DNA of 64,000 nt, from NCBI GenBank assembly GCA_933228895.1, contig OW121848.1, positions 87,687,470 to 87,751,469 on the forward strand. Direction: 5' to 3'. The notes beneath the pieces were generated by a model that saw only the letters and a program-made list of their open reading frames with translations, was not told the DNA's origin and did no database searches. This DNA comes from Platycnemis pennipes. Taxonomy: Eukaryota; Arthropoda; Insecta; Odonata; Platycnemididae. Below, piece by piece: positions 1-13,370 of this stretch (positions are counted from its first letter, which is position 1; each line of letters begins with the position of its first letter). Position numbers and translations under genes: made by a program.

Positions 1-2500
1 AAGACATTTTGCCTTGTCATAGCTAATTGTAAGACTGGTCCTCTCTGTAAGGCATGTTAGCTGTAACTGCGTTACAATTTTCTCTTAAAACTGTCTTTGC
101 TTGATTGGCTCTTGGCTCATGCTGGTATTTCTCTTTTATTTATCTTAATTCAGTATTATTTCAGGGTTTCATTAGTTTTACATTGATTTATGCATGATGT
201 GGTATTGTAGTTGTCTTGTGCCATTTGAATAGACTGCGTGGAAATCAATACGTTGAATACGTTGATTCAACTCCTCACTATCAAGAATTGTATTATACCG
301 ACAGATTGTTTAACAACCTTATTTTGCTATGCAATTGCTCATTTATATGGAAATCACAAATTGTTCTTCCCATTATTGTACTTTCGCAAATTGCTCTGAA
401 ATTGTTTGTCAACGATCAGAGGGAACCTACTTGTATACCGTTCTTACGGCTGCTACTCTTTGTTGTAATTTCCTATAATCTTTAAAGTATTCTCTCCATC
501 TTACGTGCATTAATACTTACGATATTAATGCAAATTTTAAGTCACAAGAGCCAGAAATCAACATAGATATTTTATCGTAAGGTTTTTAGTCCGGCTGACG
601 CTTTATTATCGGCTTCTGAAGCGCAAATCGGATTTTGTAGTAATGACTCGTGAAATCCGCGTGCCAGACTGACCTCAATACCTCCCCAGTCATATGCATC
701 CCGTCACCGTGTTGTGCGTGTTCCCCGCTGTTGTCGAGAGTTGACGTTTTGCGGGACCAGGATAATCCAGATGACGCCAAAGGAACTCAAAATAGATATT
801 TGAAGTATGGGCTGACATTTTCCTCAGCCTTTTCTCTTGTGTCAGTTTTTTCATGCTCTGAAATTCCATTTGAGTAGGGCCTTGCGGATAATCATATCAG
901 TAAATCCGGTAAAGCTCAAATTCATGGATTTATTTATTCATTACTGTTAAAATCTGGAACTCAGTTCCTCGCATTTTTCTTGTTCTACTTGGTTTAAGAT
1001 GGATTTTTAAGTTTTTAAATGCACAATGGAATCGAATAAAATTCTTTGTCCGTACTTATTAGAGAGATAATAATTGACAAGTACATTTAATATTATTGGT
1101 GCGCGTGATACCATGTATTTTTTATCGTAGTCAAGGCAAGCTGGACCATTAAAATCATTTGATTCTACGAGTATTCTTTATCTGGAAGAAAGGCGCATAC
1201 CATCTGAGCCATTCGTTTTCATTACGCTTGAGTTCTTTCCTACAGACTCCTGAAACTTGATTTTCCATTCGGTGGAGCAAATGGATACTTCGCGCGTCGC
1301 GGTTATTAGGGCGAAGAGAAACCCCTTATTTCCACAGCGACGTCAAAGAAGCGGTAGAATAGCATCCAGAGGCGAAGGAACTCTTCATCTCCCAAGAAAG
1401 AGGCAGCGGGAGGGGGAAGTGGAAAGGAAACGAATGGAACACTTCTGGGCGAGAAGATTCGCTTTTTTACGAAGTTTCCTGGATCTCAAGTGCGCGGTGG
1501 TCTTACTTGTGGTAGGGAGGGTTAGGAGTGCAAATGGATGGGAGGGATATGTGGATACTGCAGCCGTCTGGTCTTCTTTCCTTGTCTGCTCAAGTGCCTC
1601 GTCTTATCGAACGGGCGGAAGTAACGGTATGGTGAGTGAAGGGAAGACTCCGGCGATTTAAGCAAAATCACGAGGGGGTACGTGGATAGGGAGGGACATA
1701 GGCATATAAACCTTCCAGTATGGCTACAAATGGAAGGAGAGGATTTGAATTTCGGTTATTTTTTGTGGATTTCCCGTTCTTTGCCCGTCGGGAAAATATA
1801 GAGCATATGGCGTGCCACCATTCTTTCTCATGTTCGCGATTTTCGTAACGTCACGTGAGAGGCAGGCAGTTTGTGGTTTGTCATTGCATCGTCCTTGATG
1901 GATGAAAATGGGGAATGAAGGTTATTGGATTCCTTCCATAAAACTCCTAGAGCATGGGAATTTTTTTGCTGCGAAAACGCTCCCTTAAGACTGTATTTTC
2001 AGTGCGCCATATTTATGTCTACCTCTATGAAGGTAGTTGCTAGTATGCAGGAATGAAATGTGTTTCTCTTTTTAAATTTTTAAGCATAATCACATCGCAG
2101 ATATTGTTTCTGTGATGTTTGGCACGAAAGTTATTCGTGGTTTTGTTGTCATTTGTTTTTTGTGTTCTGTATCTCCTAAATAATGGTTCAGCATTTTTCG
2201 TTTTCTTTTACTGAAGATTCGGCAGCTTATTGATTATATTAGGGTCAGCTTTAGTGGGAAAAATTCAGCGGCTAAATTGTAAACATGGATTTTCCTAATC
2301 TTGTGACTGGTGCTAAAAATTAATCGAATACTTCCCTAAGACCATTTTCAGCTCATCTCTCTTCACTTTCCTTGGGGTACATCCTCTGCTAATGTCATTT
2401 ATCTGATCTCTTCAAGGCGTAGATGTAAGTATACAATTTTCCCTCTGGCTCTCCGTAAAGTTTTTTGCGAAAACAATTCGTTAATCTTCTCTAAAAAGTA
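1..2500. other. Unassigned AT-rich sequence
   Basis: No gene, RNA or mobile element is supported here. The open frames are short, lack recognisable domains and are not joined by convincing splice sites. If the upstream Sema-1a exons lie beyond position 1 this is intron; otherwise it is intergenic. The segment near 1257-1661 has a 134-codon open frame of low-information, Arg-rich composition that I do not accept as coding. Confidence 0.5.
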
Positions 2501-2879
2501 TCAAGTGACACCGTGCACGCGTAAGCGAAATGCCAATTCCAAGATTTCGTTTACGCGAGGAGGGAACACGAGAATGGCAGCGTGCTCAGCAATTGCTCAC
2601 GAGGCCTGTTTCGAAGTTGCGGCGAAACGTCTGGTGCCCTTTGGCTTATCTCTCCCCTTTTTACGACACCGAGCCGCTTCGCGCCGACCTCGTGTATACC
2701 TATCTCCCGTCCGCATTGTGAGCGAGGTTTTGGCTTTCAGACCGTGAAGCTCTCTCGCATTCGGGCACTTTAGAGTTTCCTTCGACGGCCACGGTTGGAG
2801 GCGGGGGAGGAATACGGCCGATATCGGCGGAGGCACCTGTGTGGAAGTAATGAGCTCATCAGCTTTCATCGCAAAAACA

Positions 2880-5140
2880 TTTCTCATTCGTCCCTTTCTT
2901 AGCGCTACCCTCCCAATTCCCTCGCTCCCCCCATCTTTGCACGCCTCCGCCGCCCCCATCGGCTCCTCCTCAGCCGCCGTTGACATCAGCATCCCGGGTA
3001 TATATATATATATATTTTTTTTTTCAGACGACCAATTTTTCTAGGTCTACCTCCGTGACGTCTGAAGATTCCTCCCTTCATTATTCTCCCAGTGCTCCCT
3101 TCCCACCTACATGTCCTCTAGCTATCTCCGGAAACACTTATCCATCATTCCCAGACCGAAATAGGGGTATAAATGCCTGTGGGGGATAAGCGTATTCTTT
3201 TTATATCCTCCGGGTTGCCCGGCCATCTCGTCGATTGAAATTTATTTAGGATTGTGGTGTGTCCTTATCTCAATTTTTTCTACTTTTGTTCCCCAGGGCT
3301 GGGTCCTAATGGGCGTCGTGCGAGATTAATTCAGAGTATCCTGTCACCCCTTCGTTAGCTCCCTCTGTTCTTTGAGAGAAATTTTACCCGCTGAAAAGAG
3401 CTCGTTGATTGATATTCCCGCGTGCGAGGAAAACAGGTTTCAGACCAAAGTTGGCCCCGCAACTCGAAATTCAGGCGATGGCTTTGGCTTAATCGCGTTT
3501 TAATTTCTCCGAAAAGTGAGATTTTGAGGCGACGCTAGCACTTTTTTCCATTTTTCATCCGCTTTCAAACTCTTTCTCTCCCGGAGAACTCACCCTTAGT
3601 CGTCAAGAATACTTCCTAGCTTTCATCCCACCGTATTTTCAACGGTCGACCTTTCACTCCGTTGGAAATGACCCGAATTCTCTAAAGCAGCGCTTTTGAG
3701 CCCGAGATAACTTTTGCCTCAAAACTTTCACCTTCGCAGTTTAAAGCTCACGGTCGATTATTTCAGTATGTGAATGAACCTTGACCACATTGTTGCCGGA
3801 AATATTTCCCGTTGGATATTTATATCGATATTAATTCCCTGGGTGTGGCCTCCCTGGAACTAAAATGCTCAAAAAAGAGTTTTCATATCTAATTACGGCA
3901 ATCCATCATTCACCCGAGATCTTTCATCCCGACATCTCCTTTCTCTCCTTTCCTAAGTCACTGGCAGTTGGGGTTTTTTTCAATGGCCGTTTTTAAGGGC
4001 TCATTCTATACTTTCATGCTTTTCAACGTACTGATGGCCTTAGCCACCCTTAATTTTCCCGACCGTCGCGACGGTCGTTTCTCGTAACCTCTCTCTTTCT
4101 CTCTCTGTATTTCGCACCATTCGATCAGTTTAAACCTTGCATCTTTCAATACATTTTTACGTTTTTAAGGTAGATTGCCAATTCTGCAAACGATCCCACC
4201 TCACCAATCCTGCTCACCGCATAGCGCTCCTCTCATGCCTCCATGTGAAACGGAAAGAGGATTTATTTGGCATTGTTACGGTCTGTCATCTGCAGTTTTT
4301 CCCTTTTTAACCACCCCTTCGCTCCCACCCGTCCTCCATGCCGAGGGATAAGATGCTATCTCTTATCAGGCGAGTCATTTCTGGGGTCCTTAAGCCTCAT
4401 GCTTCATCGTCATCCCCTCCTCCCGCGGAATTTCTCCTCCCCCCCCCCCCCCAACCCTGCTGTGTCCTTAACCACAATACTCCTCATAAATCATTGGCTC
4501 GTCCTGTGGGATCCAATACCGAGGCAAAACAGCCCCCAAGCACCGCCGCCATCACTACGCCTTATCCTTTTCGCTCCCCACCCGTACATCAATCAAGCGC
4601 CGGGGGGAGGGCGAGAGCGAGACCCAACTACCCTCTCCAATACGCCTCCTCTCTCCGCCCACCCCCCTCTCCGCGGCCATCCTCCCCGTCTCCCCGGTGG
4701 GTTTATCCCACAGTGTGTCGCCTAACCTCCCTCCCACGCCCAAATCCCACCTCACCTCCACTCACACCACCTGCCCGCCCTCTTACACGCCGCGTAACCC
4801 CCACCACCACCATCTTGCTGCTCATCACCACCAGTCAGCTCCTCTAAAGCCCCGCTCCTACGTCTGTCCTCTAGCTATAACATCCCTCGGCTATTTTTTA
4901 TTTTTATCCCGTACAGCACCTCTTTATCTTCGCCGTCTCTAGTGGAAAGTCTTCCTCGAAACTTTAGCACCCTTCCTTTGGTCCGCCCAGCCTCCCAAAC
5001 CGTCCGCGAGACGACCACCTTATCCTGTTTTCCTCTTTTCCGTCTTTCCTTTTCCGTCGTGGTGCAGAAACCTCCCCTCCGCCTCCCTATTTCTGTTCTC
5101 ATCCTTCCTCTAACATTTTCTCGCCGTGCCCTTTAACCTC
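2880..5140. other. Pyrimidine-rich block with simple repeats
   Basis: The plus strand is dominated by C and T, strongest at 4300-5140. It includes a TA dinucleotide run with a T tract near 2998-3025 and a 14-base C run at 4439-4452. Open frames of 150-170 codons overlap in several frames and encode Pro, Ser, Leu and Thr monotony. That is expected because stop codons need both a T and a purine on the same strand. No gene is called. Confidence 0.7.
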
Positions 5141-5439
5141 CACGCTCATCCCTCTCTGAGGTCGGTCCCTCGCGACCCGTTTCGCGACCGCGGCCGCGGC
5201 AGACGTGTCACGACATCCAAAAGTCTAACGAGGTGATGCTTCTGCCCTGGGTTTGCGATGACGCCTCGGGAGGGTAGAGACCCGCGACTGGTTTCGCGCC
5301 TCTTCACCCTTGCGAATCGTAAGCGGGGAAGGTCGAGTGATGGAGAGGCGTCGGATATGTGCATCCCTCTTGCCAAGCGTCAGGTTCTTCAACTTTTTTC
5401 GTAGTGAAAACAAGACCGATCGCCAAGGTGCGATGCCCA

Positions 5440-5625
5440 ACCCTCGAGTAGTATTAAATTAGATTTGAAGGTGCTCTCACTAGTTGGGTAATGCCACACC
5501 TTCTAACCTAACTTAAACCTTAAACGTACCCAACATTCAAGCCCTCAGTGGGATGTGAACTCGCGGAATTAAGGCTTCCAGGCTGACGCGTTACCGACCC
5601 GACTATCGCGGCGGGCTTCGACCCC
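5440..5625 (-). mobile_element. tRNA-derived SINE-like element
   Basis: On the minus strand, positions 5610-5587 carry a box A-like segment (ATAGTCGGGTCGGTAACGC) and 5563-5550 a box B-like segment (CGAGTTCACATCCC). Their spacing resembles the internal RNA polymerase III promoter of a tRNA. A non-tRNA tail continues to about 5440. The tRNA fold is degenerate, so this is a tRNA-derived repeat rather than a functional tRNA. The outer limits are approximate. Confidence 0.5.
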
Positions 5626-5639
5626 TCGACATTGCATTA

Positions 5640-6240
5640 TCTTTCCCAGTTAACGGTTAAGTAAGAGAGGATATGGCAATATAATGCCGAGCCAGACGCA
5701 TGCGTGGCTTAAATTGATACGCCCTAAAATCAAGGTGTAAGGATAATATAAAAAAATCTAGCGTGAAAATGAACGGAATTTTTCGTTTCCAGAGCTCTGC
5801 TTTATCGTGCCACAAGCCGTGTTCATTTCGCGTGTTTCTATTCGATTCCGAGATGAAACCGACCAGATAACCGTCCACCTTAACTTTTACCTGGTTATCG
5901 GAGACAACCATCGTAATCTTGAGCGCCCGATTTGGATCAGATTACTGCCGTATTTTTTTAAATTTTCTGTTCCTAATTATTAAACCTGAGATGTTTTCAG
6001 AAGTAATGGTGGGCCACGCCTGAAGGAAGAGGGCGACATTTTCATTTCCCCGAGAAAATGTTAATCCTTGTTGTTTGATGCGGAGGGTCAAATAGGCGAG
6101 GGGAAAAATCATTTTGCGGTTACCAAACTACTTGGGGGGAGAATTATCTCTAAGGAATGATGCTCGGAGCCGATAAAAATGCTTTTTCATTTCGTGCCTT
6201 TAAAAAAAAATCCTTGAGTCCGCGCTGGGGCTTGCGCGAT
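5640..6240. other. Unassigned sequence
   Basis: No gene or repeat family was recognised. The 84-codon minus-strand open frame at 5657-5911 has no family features. Confidence 0.5.
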
Positions 6241-6339
6241 GAAAAGATAATAAAAAGAGATTAAAGAATGCAAGTAACCGAATGGGGGTGGCAAGGAGGT
6301 AATATGGGAATCAAATTCTCCAGGAAAGGATTTTTTTTC

Positions 6340-7080
6340 GGGAAGCTAGCAGTGGCGGTGTGTGTGCACTCTGTGTGCGGGGGAGAGAGAGGGGAGGAGA
6401 GCGGGAATGGAAGTATCGAACAGAGATGTGGATGTGTGTGTGTGTGTGGGGTGCGAAGGAGAAAAGGGAGAGTTTAAAAAAAATGCGAAAATACGAGGAA
6501 AAGCGTGAAATTGAGGCCCGCCCTCCCCCCCTTCTCTTCAAGAGGAGGAAAAAAAAGAGAAGAAACGGATAACGGGGAAATCATTATTGGAAAGTCAGAT
6601 ATCGCAAATTTTTTCCAGGGCAAAAGATGAAAGAAACTCGGGGAGGGTTAGCTGTTAGCTCTCGGTTGGGCGAGGGTGGGGCGCGGAGGCAAGAGAGAAG
6701 GGGGTGGGTGAAGTGGAGAGGTTGCGACTAAGAGGTGGGTGTCGGAGAGATGGGGAGGGATAGAGGGGGGAGGGAGAGAGGGGGGGAGGATTGACGAAGG
6801 GATTCAAAGTGGGGAGGCGGTGGGGAGAAAAGAAATGTGCGCGGAGGGAGTTGGGAATTCTCGGCTTTACAAAGAGGCGGAGGGTGGAGGGGTGGCGGAG
6901 CGAGAGGATGAACGATCCCATTCCGTGGAGGAGAAAGGGGAGGGGGTGGGTGCAGAAGAGGAAGCAGGGTGGCCAACTTATATTTCATTCCAGATTCTCA
7001 GGAGAGGATAAAGATTCAAAAGAATTAAAAAGATGGTGGGGAGAGAAAGAGAAAAAAACGGAGAAGTTTAGTGGGTAAAG
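6340..7080. other. Purine-rich block (G/A on plus strand)
   Basis: Runs of G and A dominate the plus strand, including a GT-rich tract near 6427-6450 and many GGG tracts at 6660-6960. Overlapping open frames on both strands are composition artefacts. The polarity is opposite to the blocks on either side (2.9-5.1 kb and 7.9-8.6 kb). Confidence 0.7.
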
Positions 7081-7900
7081 GAACGTTTTTAATGGTTCTC
7101 ATTATCGTCCTTGACCCTCGCGTTTAATGAAAGCATTCATAAAGTTGAGAAGGGGATAGATATTGATCTAACTCTTTGAAAATATTTCGTCTAGATTTTC
7201 TTTTTTATATTCTACGGAAAAAGCCAGGAATTGAGTCGAAAATGTTGCGTTCAAGTCTTATGCCCTCTTTACAAATTCATTTCTGTGGGAAATAAATCCT
7301 CCTCCTACATTCTAAGGAGAATTTGAAGTTTTTTATTCAAAAACGTAACAGGTAGTTTGTGTGGATTATGTAATCACCATGGGATAAAATTTAAATAACT
7401 ACCGACAGTAATATACAGTCAATATTCTGCGTTTCTACGTACAAATTATAGCTGTTCAATATTTTTGCAATCTACCCTTACGACTCTAAATTTCGAATTC
7501 ATCATAAGATTTACGCAGTAGAATAGAATTAGGATTGATGATCACTTCGTCGTGTTTGTTACAGTTTAAAAAAAAAGACTACAATCTTTAAGGAAAATCT
7601 CTAAATCTTCCGGGGATCAGTCTTGAGTCCTACATTTCGAAAGTTTGGTGATTTTGTGTTAGTAGTCACTAGTCCTGAATCTGTCAAGATTTACGTTTTG
7701 TGTTATCCATCATAAATACGGGTTTTAAAAGATTTTTTTGCCATATTCAGTAGGTTGAAAGCATTGGATGGTTAGCCCGAGTGTGACGACTTATATAGGA
7801 TTAAAATTCGTTGATTCCGTGATTCGTAAGACGGATATTTGCGCTGTGGATAGTGCGTGCGTTTCGGTAGCAGGACCCCGTCAGTCGCCGTTCGCCCTCC
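7081..7900. other. Unassigned AT-rich sequence
   Basis: Nothing recognisable was seen on either strand: no repeats shared with the rest of the window and no convincing coding potential. Confidence 0.5.
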
Positions 7901-8640
7901 ATCGGAGGACGTAGGGTGCCGAAAGTGATTGACTTGGAGACGCTTATCTACACATTTCTCTTTGCCTTTTCTTCCTTTCCGTCTCCTTCACACGCGGCCC
8001 TTCGCGCGACTTCACGACTTGTATCCAATATTCCTGTACCACACCTTAATGCGCGCTGCTCTCCCCTAATCCCTTATGCCTTCCACTCATATCAGCTCCC
8101 GCTTTCTCCTTTGCCCTCTTACCCTCTCCCTCTCTTGTGACCCATGCCCCTCCGTCATCTTTATGCTCCCTCCTTTGCTCTCCCTCCTTTGCTCTCCTTC
8201 CCTTGATCGCTTAGTCATTTCCCCGTCGCTCCTTGACACGCATGAAACCCTTTGACGTTCTCTCCCCCGTCCCTTCTCCTCCCGCCCGCCTCTCAGAACC
8301 CTTATATTTCTTTTTCGACATAAGGTCACCCACGACCTGCACATATATACTTTTTTCATCTAGCGCCCTTTATGGAGACTCCTTGTACTTTTCCCTTTTA
8401 TGCCTTTGCCCCTACTTTCCCTCCTCCTCCTCCTGTGCCTCCCATTTTTTCCCCTCAAATGATTTCCTTAATCCCCCCACCCATTTCCACTTCCCCTCTT
8501 CCTCCTTTACACTCCTCCGGTGTTATCCTTCTGCTCTTTTCCTTCCTTCTTTCTCTCTTCCTTTGGTGCCCTGAGGCATATTTTTATTCTTCCTCTTCCG
8601 CTCAAAAAGCCGGTTTTCCCGGAAAAGCATTATTTACATA
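7900..8640. other. Pyrimidine-rich block (C/T on plus strand)
   Basis: The plus strand is almost continuous C and T with short tandem phrases; CTCCCTCCTTTGCT, for example, recurs near 8165-8195. The multi-frame openness of the region is explained by composition. Confidence 0.7.
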
Positions 8641-10180
8641 GACATATTTCGTTTCATGCGATATTTTTCTCGAGACGCACTCACGTTTGAAAAGTCCGAA
8701 TTTTCTCTCAGAGTTCGCGTTGCTCCACGGGCTGAATGAATCAACCGTTCTTTATTTTTTTCCTTCGACTCGGAGACCCCGTCTGGCGGTATTCCTACAT
8801 TCTCTCACTCCCGTTTGCGCTTCTTGTATAGAAAACGCTCAAGCGTCGTCGCCGCTCGGGTTATAGCCTCGTTAGGATCGTGTCAAGGGAGGCAGGTTCT
8901 TTCCCTCCCTGAAAGGCGCTTCTTATTGAAACAAAGTAAGGATACGGGCAGGGATCGCGCACGCGTTTGTGTCCTCCTTTATATTTTGTTTGCATTTTTA
9001 TTATTCTCTCGCCCCTCGTGATATGCCCGAGTCACGCATGGTTCCGGAAGCCCCGCGAGGAGGAAATTTATTGGGGTTGTAAATTCCGCGTGCTTACGTC
9101 CTCTCCGAAATTCCTCCCTTGGCCTCCAAATACCCATAAAAAAAAGGTTGGCATTTCGGGATGGGTCTATCTTTTTTATTATTGTCTGTGCCCTCCTCCT
9201 TTTGCAATTCCGACCGTTGATATCAACGACTGTCCTTGAGAGTTGGCATTACTGAGATGCATCAAACGTTAAATACTAAGCATGACTTTCCAACTGAATT
9301 CTGGCATCTTATTTCGCTGATATCTATAGTTAAAAGCATACCCCTTAAATAGTGCTTGTAGCTGTTTCTAGTGGGATTACTGGGTATCTATGGTTAAATG
9401 AGTATCGTGCTAGCGTTTCTACTGTTCCCTTTTCTGTTACTTACGGTCGTTTTATATCCTTCAGTAGCTTTTTTGAAACCAAACGTTTGCACGCGCGCAA
9501 TTTCTTTAAACGTTTTCCTGAAGACAGGATTTCTTTAGATCGTTAATAGGGCCTTCTCAATTTTCGTTGAGTGTGTTTAATTTTCTCAATTACTTATGGT
9601 CGGTTTCATGGGTACTCATGGATGCAGTCAGAAACAGCGTCATTATTGCTTGCCTATCTCGGAAAATAACTCATTTTAGCTATTCAATACGTTCTCTTCA
9701 TTTATTTCAAGTTGCGATTGATAATGTCCCGAAATCCTGCGACTATTTCCTAGCTATTGCTTTGAATGACTCAGACGAAATTGTGTGAATGACTGTTTTC
9801 AAATTAGAAAAGCCATTAATTTCGTATCGCAGTTTCCGTGCAGTAGCCTCGTGGCTGCAGAAAAAGTGCACGCATGCAAATCCGCATCCACAGGTTATAC
9901 CGGCCGTTAATTCGGCCCGCGTTGAGATTCCCACCGCCTCGGCTCCCTCCGAACCTCTTTAGCCGTCCTTGTCCCTCCCACGGTGAAATCCCTCCGTCCT
10001 CCCTTCATGCCTTGCCATTCTCCCTGCCCCCGCTGCCTTGTTCATCGTCATCGTCAGGCCAAACGTGGAGTAATTGGACGTTAATCCTCGCAGCCGCCGT
10101 AAAAATAAAACACTGTAAAGAGGCTCCCGGACGCAACTTCCAGACGAGACGCCTTTGCACTAATTAATTCCTATATTAAA
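8641..10180. other. Unassigned sequence
   Basis: Mixed-composition DNA without a recognisable gene, RNA or repeat. The short open frames are not supported. Confidence 0.5.
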
Positions 10181-11830
10181 ACCCGCCGGCCTTTTTTTCC
10201 TCTCTTTTCTCTCAGGAGTGGCAGCAGAAGCCGCCCACTCACGCCCTTTCTGCACCCTCTTGCTCCTCTTCTTACCCTCATGCTCTCCCTCCCCACTTCT
10301 CACACATTTCCTCAGCTTTTCTCCGCTGCTCCCCTCATAGTTTCTCGCTACCCTTCCCTGTCCCATCCGCCCCCGCGTACTGTAGAAGTGTTCCTTTCCC
10401 CTGGCGCCTTCCATCCCTCCCCTGCAACCCTTCTGCATTTCCCCGCTACCGAAAAAAAATAGGAAGTTCTCCTTTCCCCGCTTCTTCCAGCCTCACCCGT
10501 CCCTCGCACGCTGTGCTTGGCTCACTCCCTCTTCTCTCATACCTTCGGCAACTCACTTCTTAACCCAATTCCCCTGCTTCACGGGGCCAGCTTGTGTGCT
10601 CGGAGCATCATCACTTTTGATGCAAACTCATTTTATTCATGACAAAATTTTGCTCCACCAGTCCGCACTCGCTCCCTTCCCCCCACCTCCGTGTCCTCCC
10701 CTCCTGTGCGAGCGACCCCATTTCCTCCAACCTCCTCCTCCCTCTCGCACCCCTTTTAGTAATTCCCTCCTACACTCTGTCTCTCTTTCTCCCTCCTCCC
10801 CGCCTCGACTCCTCCTCGCTTAAGCGCCACCCCCGAAGACACTCTACCCACACCGACGCCCGCGCTTGTGATGGGGTGCGCGATAGCCATTTGAGATCTT
10901 TTAACGTGGTGGGAGGAGGACCCATGTCTGCAGCCATATATATTTTTTCCACTTCTCTCCCACCCTTTTTCCCTTACTCCGGTGCGTGATATGCAGGGTT
11001 GCAGAGAGATTGGGACGGTGGGTTGGTTTCTCCTTCAATTTTTTCTGCGAGGGGACCCAGAGCAGGATGTCCGGAAATTGGAACAGGTTGTAGGGAACTG
11101 GAGGGATGGGGGGAAGTGTGAGGAAAGACAGGGAACGAAGAGGGCGCGTGAGGAGATTCGAAAATAAAATAATAAAATGAGTGGATTTACTTTTTTTATG
11201 CTCCCGTGAAGTCAGTCGGTGGCGGTGGTGGTGGTGGCAGAGTGCGTAATTCTTGGAGGAGTGGGGTTTTAAGGGATAGGGAGTGGGAGGATTCCCGTTT
11301 CACCTGGGACTTAGTTGGGGGGGGGGGGATTTTTTAAGGGAGTAGGGTGCGAGTGGAGGGAATAGAAATCGTCCCCGTCGGGAGTGAGAGGGGTGTGCGG
11401 GGGAAAAAACCAAGGATTGGAGGGGTTATTGGTTCTGAGCCGAATGTTCCTTTTAAAAAAATTGAACGATGATGATGAGGGGTTGGGGAGGGGTCGTGGG
11501 GAAATTGAAAGAAGGGGATGTCAAAAACGTGGCCGCGCAGGGGGGCGCTTCTTTCAATTCTGTCGCGCGTATTATCCCCGCGCACTCATCTTCCTTGGGC
11601 ACACACAGCCTTGCCTCTCTCCTCCCGCCTATCCCTTCCCCCTCTATCCCTTTGGCGCACCTATAACCATCGGCCCTCGAGTAAACATGCACCTCCATTC
11701 ATCCGTAATGCCTCCGCCGTGTAATTCCACCTTCCGTCTTCTCTCCACTCTCGCCTCCATTCCCCGACTCCCACTTCAATTATGATACCCTCACCTACCC
11801 AAGTTCCCCCACCTTGTCAACGTGTGTCGC
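10180..11830. other. Adjacent purine/pyrimidine blocks of opposite polarity
   Basis: Positions 10180-10840 are pyrimidine-rich on the plus strand, 11000-11520 are purine-rich (with a G run near 11317-11330), and 11560-11830 are pyrimidine-rich again. Two polarity switches therefore occur within 1.7 kb. Short GT and GGT repeats lie near 11222-11240. The open frames here are artefacts of the skew. Confidence 0.65.
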
Positions 11831-13370
11831 TATACATTTCACGTTTCGTTCTTCAGAATAGTTTCTCCCTAATTTAATCTGCTTTTAGGGCGCGCATAAC
11901 TTTGTCGGAAAGTTTCTTCGAATTTTTCACCTCCGCGCACGTCCTTCTCCACCTCCATGGTCGTCTTTTTTATGAATAATGTATGTAGGGACTTTTAATT
12001 TTTTTCGGCACCAAGAAGATGTTCAGATCTTAGAAATATTTTCAGACTTGTTTGAGCATCACCCGAGCACATCTTTAACTAGATACTATTCATTCTTCTT
12101 ACATTGCCTCCTAGGACAACAAAAGTATGTGTTCATAACTCTCTCAAAGAGGTAGTAATTTATTATTTATTGCTAATTATAATTGACGCAATAAGAGCCA
12201 AAGCCGAAACTAGTCAAACAAACCCGGGAAGATGGTATCTATTTCTTTAGCCTCATTAGAAGCCTTCATCGTTTTCCTACCATTTATTGCTACTACCTCC
12301 CACAGATTTGTCATTCTTTCTTCTCTAAGCTTAATATTCTTGACTCACATTTTTTCTTCCACTCAGAATAATCTCTTTCTCTTACCTCACGGAACGTTAA
12401 AGAAGTGGTAGTTAAAGTTCGCAAAAGTAACGGAATTACAGGTTCCAATTTTGACAACCGAGGAAGAATTCTGAGCCCAAATTTGGCCATTTTGTTTTAT
12501 ATTTATCCTCATCCTTCGCTATATCGCTAACCCAGCCCATCTCAATTCCTTCTGATTCAATATCAACGTATCTTTTTACGATAGGACGAACTTTTTCTGT
12601 GGAGACTTACTGTTTAAAAAAGCCTTCATTATGAAATATATTGCAGCATATTGTTTTACATCTTCTTGCATGTTTTTATGCTATTGGTATAACCTCATGA
12701 TAAGCATTAAATATTTAGTTCCATTTCTCTTCAGTTGTATTTGGGCACAAACCGCGCATCTCTCCGAACACTCTGAGGTCATCTGCATGGTTAATAGGTT
12801 CTCAGCGAATTGCATCGCTGGAATGAACTTATGTGTTGCTTCGTAGTCGTTGATGCTAGCTAAAGTCATTTATGATGTGTCTTGAACTTGAATATGAGAA
12901 GTATGCGGAACATTTTTCTCCCGAGAACAACGCCATTTCAACGAAATCAAGTTTTCAAGCAGAATCAAATTAGGAATGGGGCTGTGTGTGGAATTTTTGC
13001 CTTGAATACAGCGTCAACATCAGGGGATTTAAATCGATGGGAGTCCGACCAAAACGCCTTGGCAATTTAGGTTAGTTCGCAAATGCATTAATTTTCTTTT
13101 GCTTCAGGAGTTAAAGTCCATCGTCAATACTGAAAGCCTTTTCATCGGTGAGGAACTTTTGAGGTCGCAGCAACGGATAAAAATTCGCGACTGCCTGGAA
13201 TTCCACGAATGGCTCAAGCTCGCGCACAAATCATCAACGCTGAATCGTCAGTATTTGACGAAAGGGCCTCGTTATCAAAGGCATTGAAAAATCTTTCGCG
13301 AGAGCACTGCCATGCGCATATTCTCGGAAAATAGCTTCGTCCCAATATTTCGTCCGTGCGCGAAGCCTTC
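11830..13370. other. Unassigned AT-rich sequence
   Basis: No supported gene. An acceptor-like tract followed by a short open segment at 13109-13147 and a GTGAGG donor resembles an exon. At 39 bp and without a matching family, it is not called. Confidence 0.45.

Noticed and set aside
13109..13147. An exon-like segment with an acceptor tract and GTGAGG donor
   Set aside because: Only 39 bp, with no match to the missing N-terminal part of Sema-1a and no neighbouring exon.
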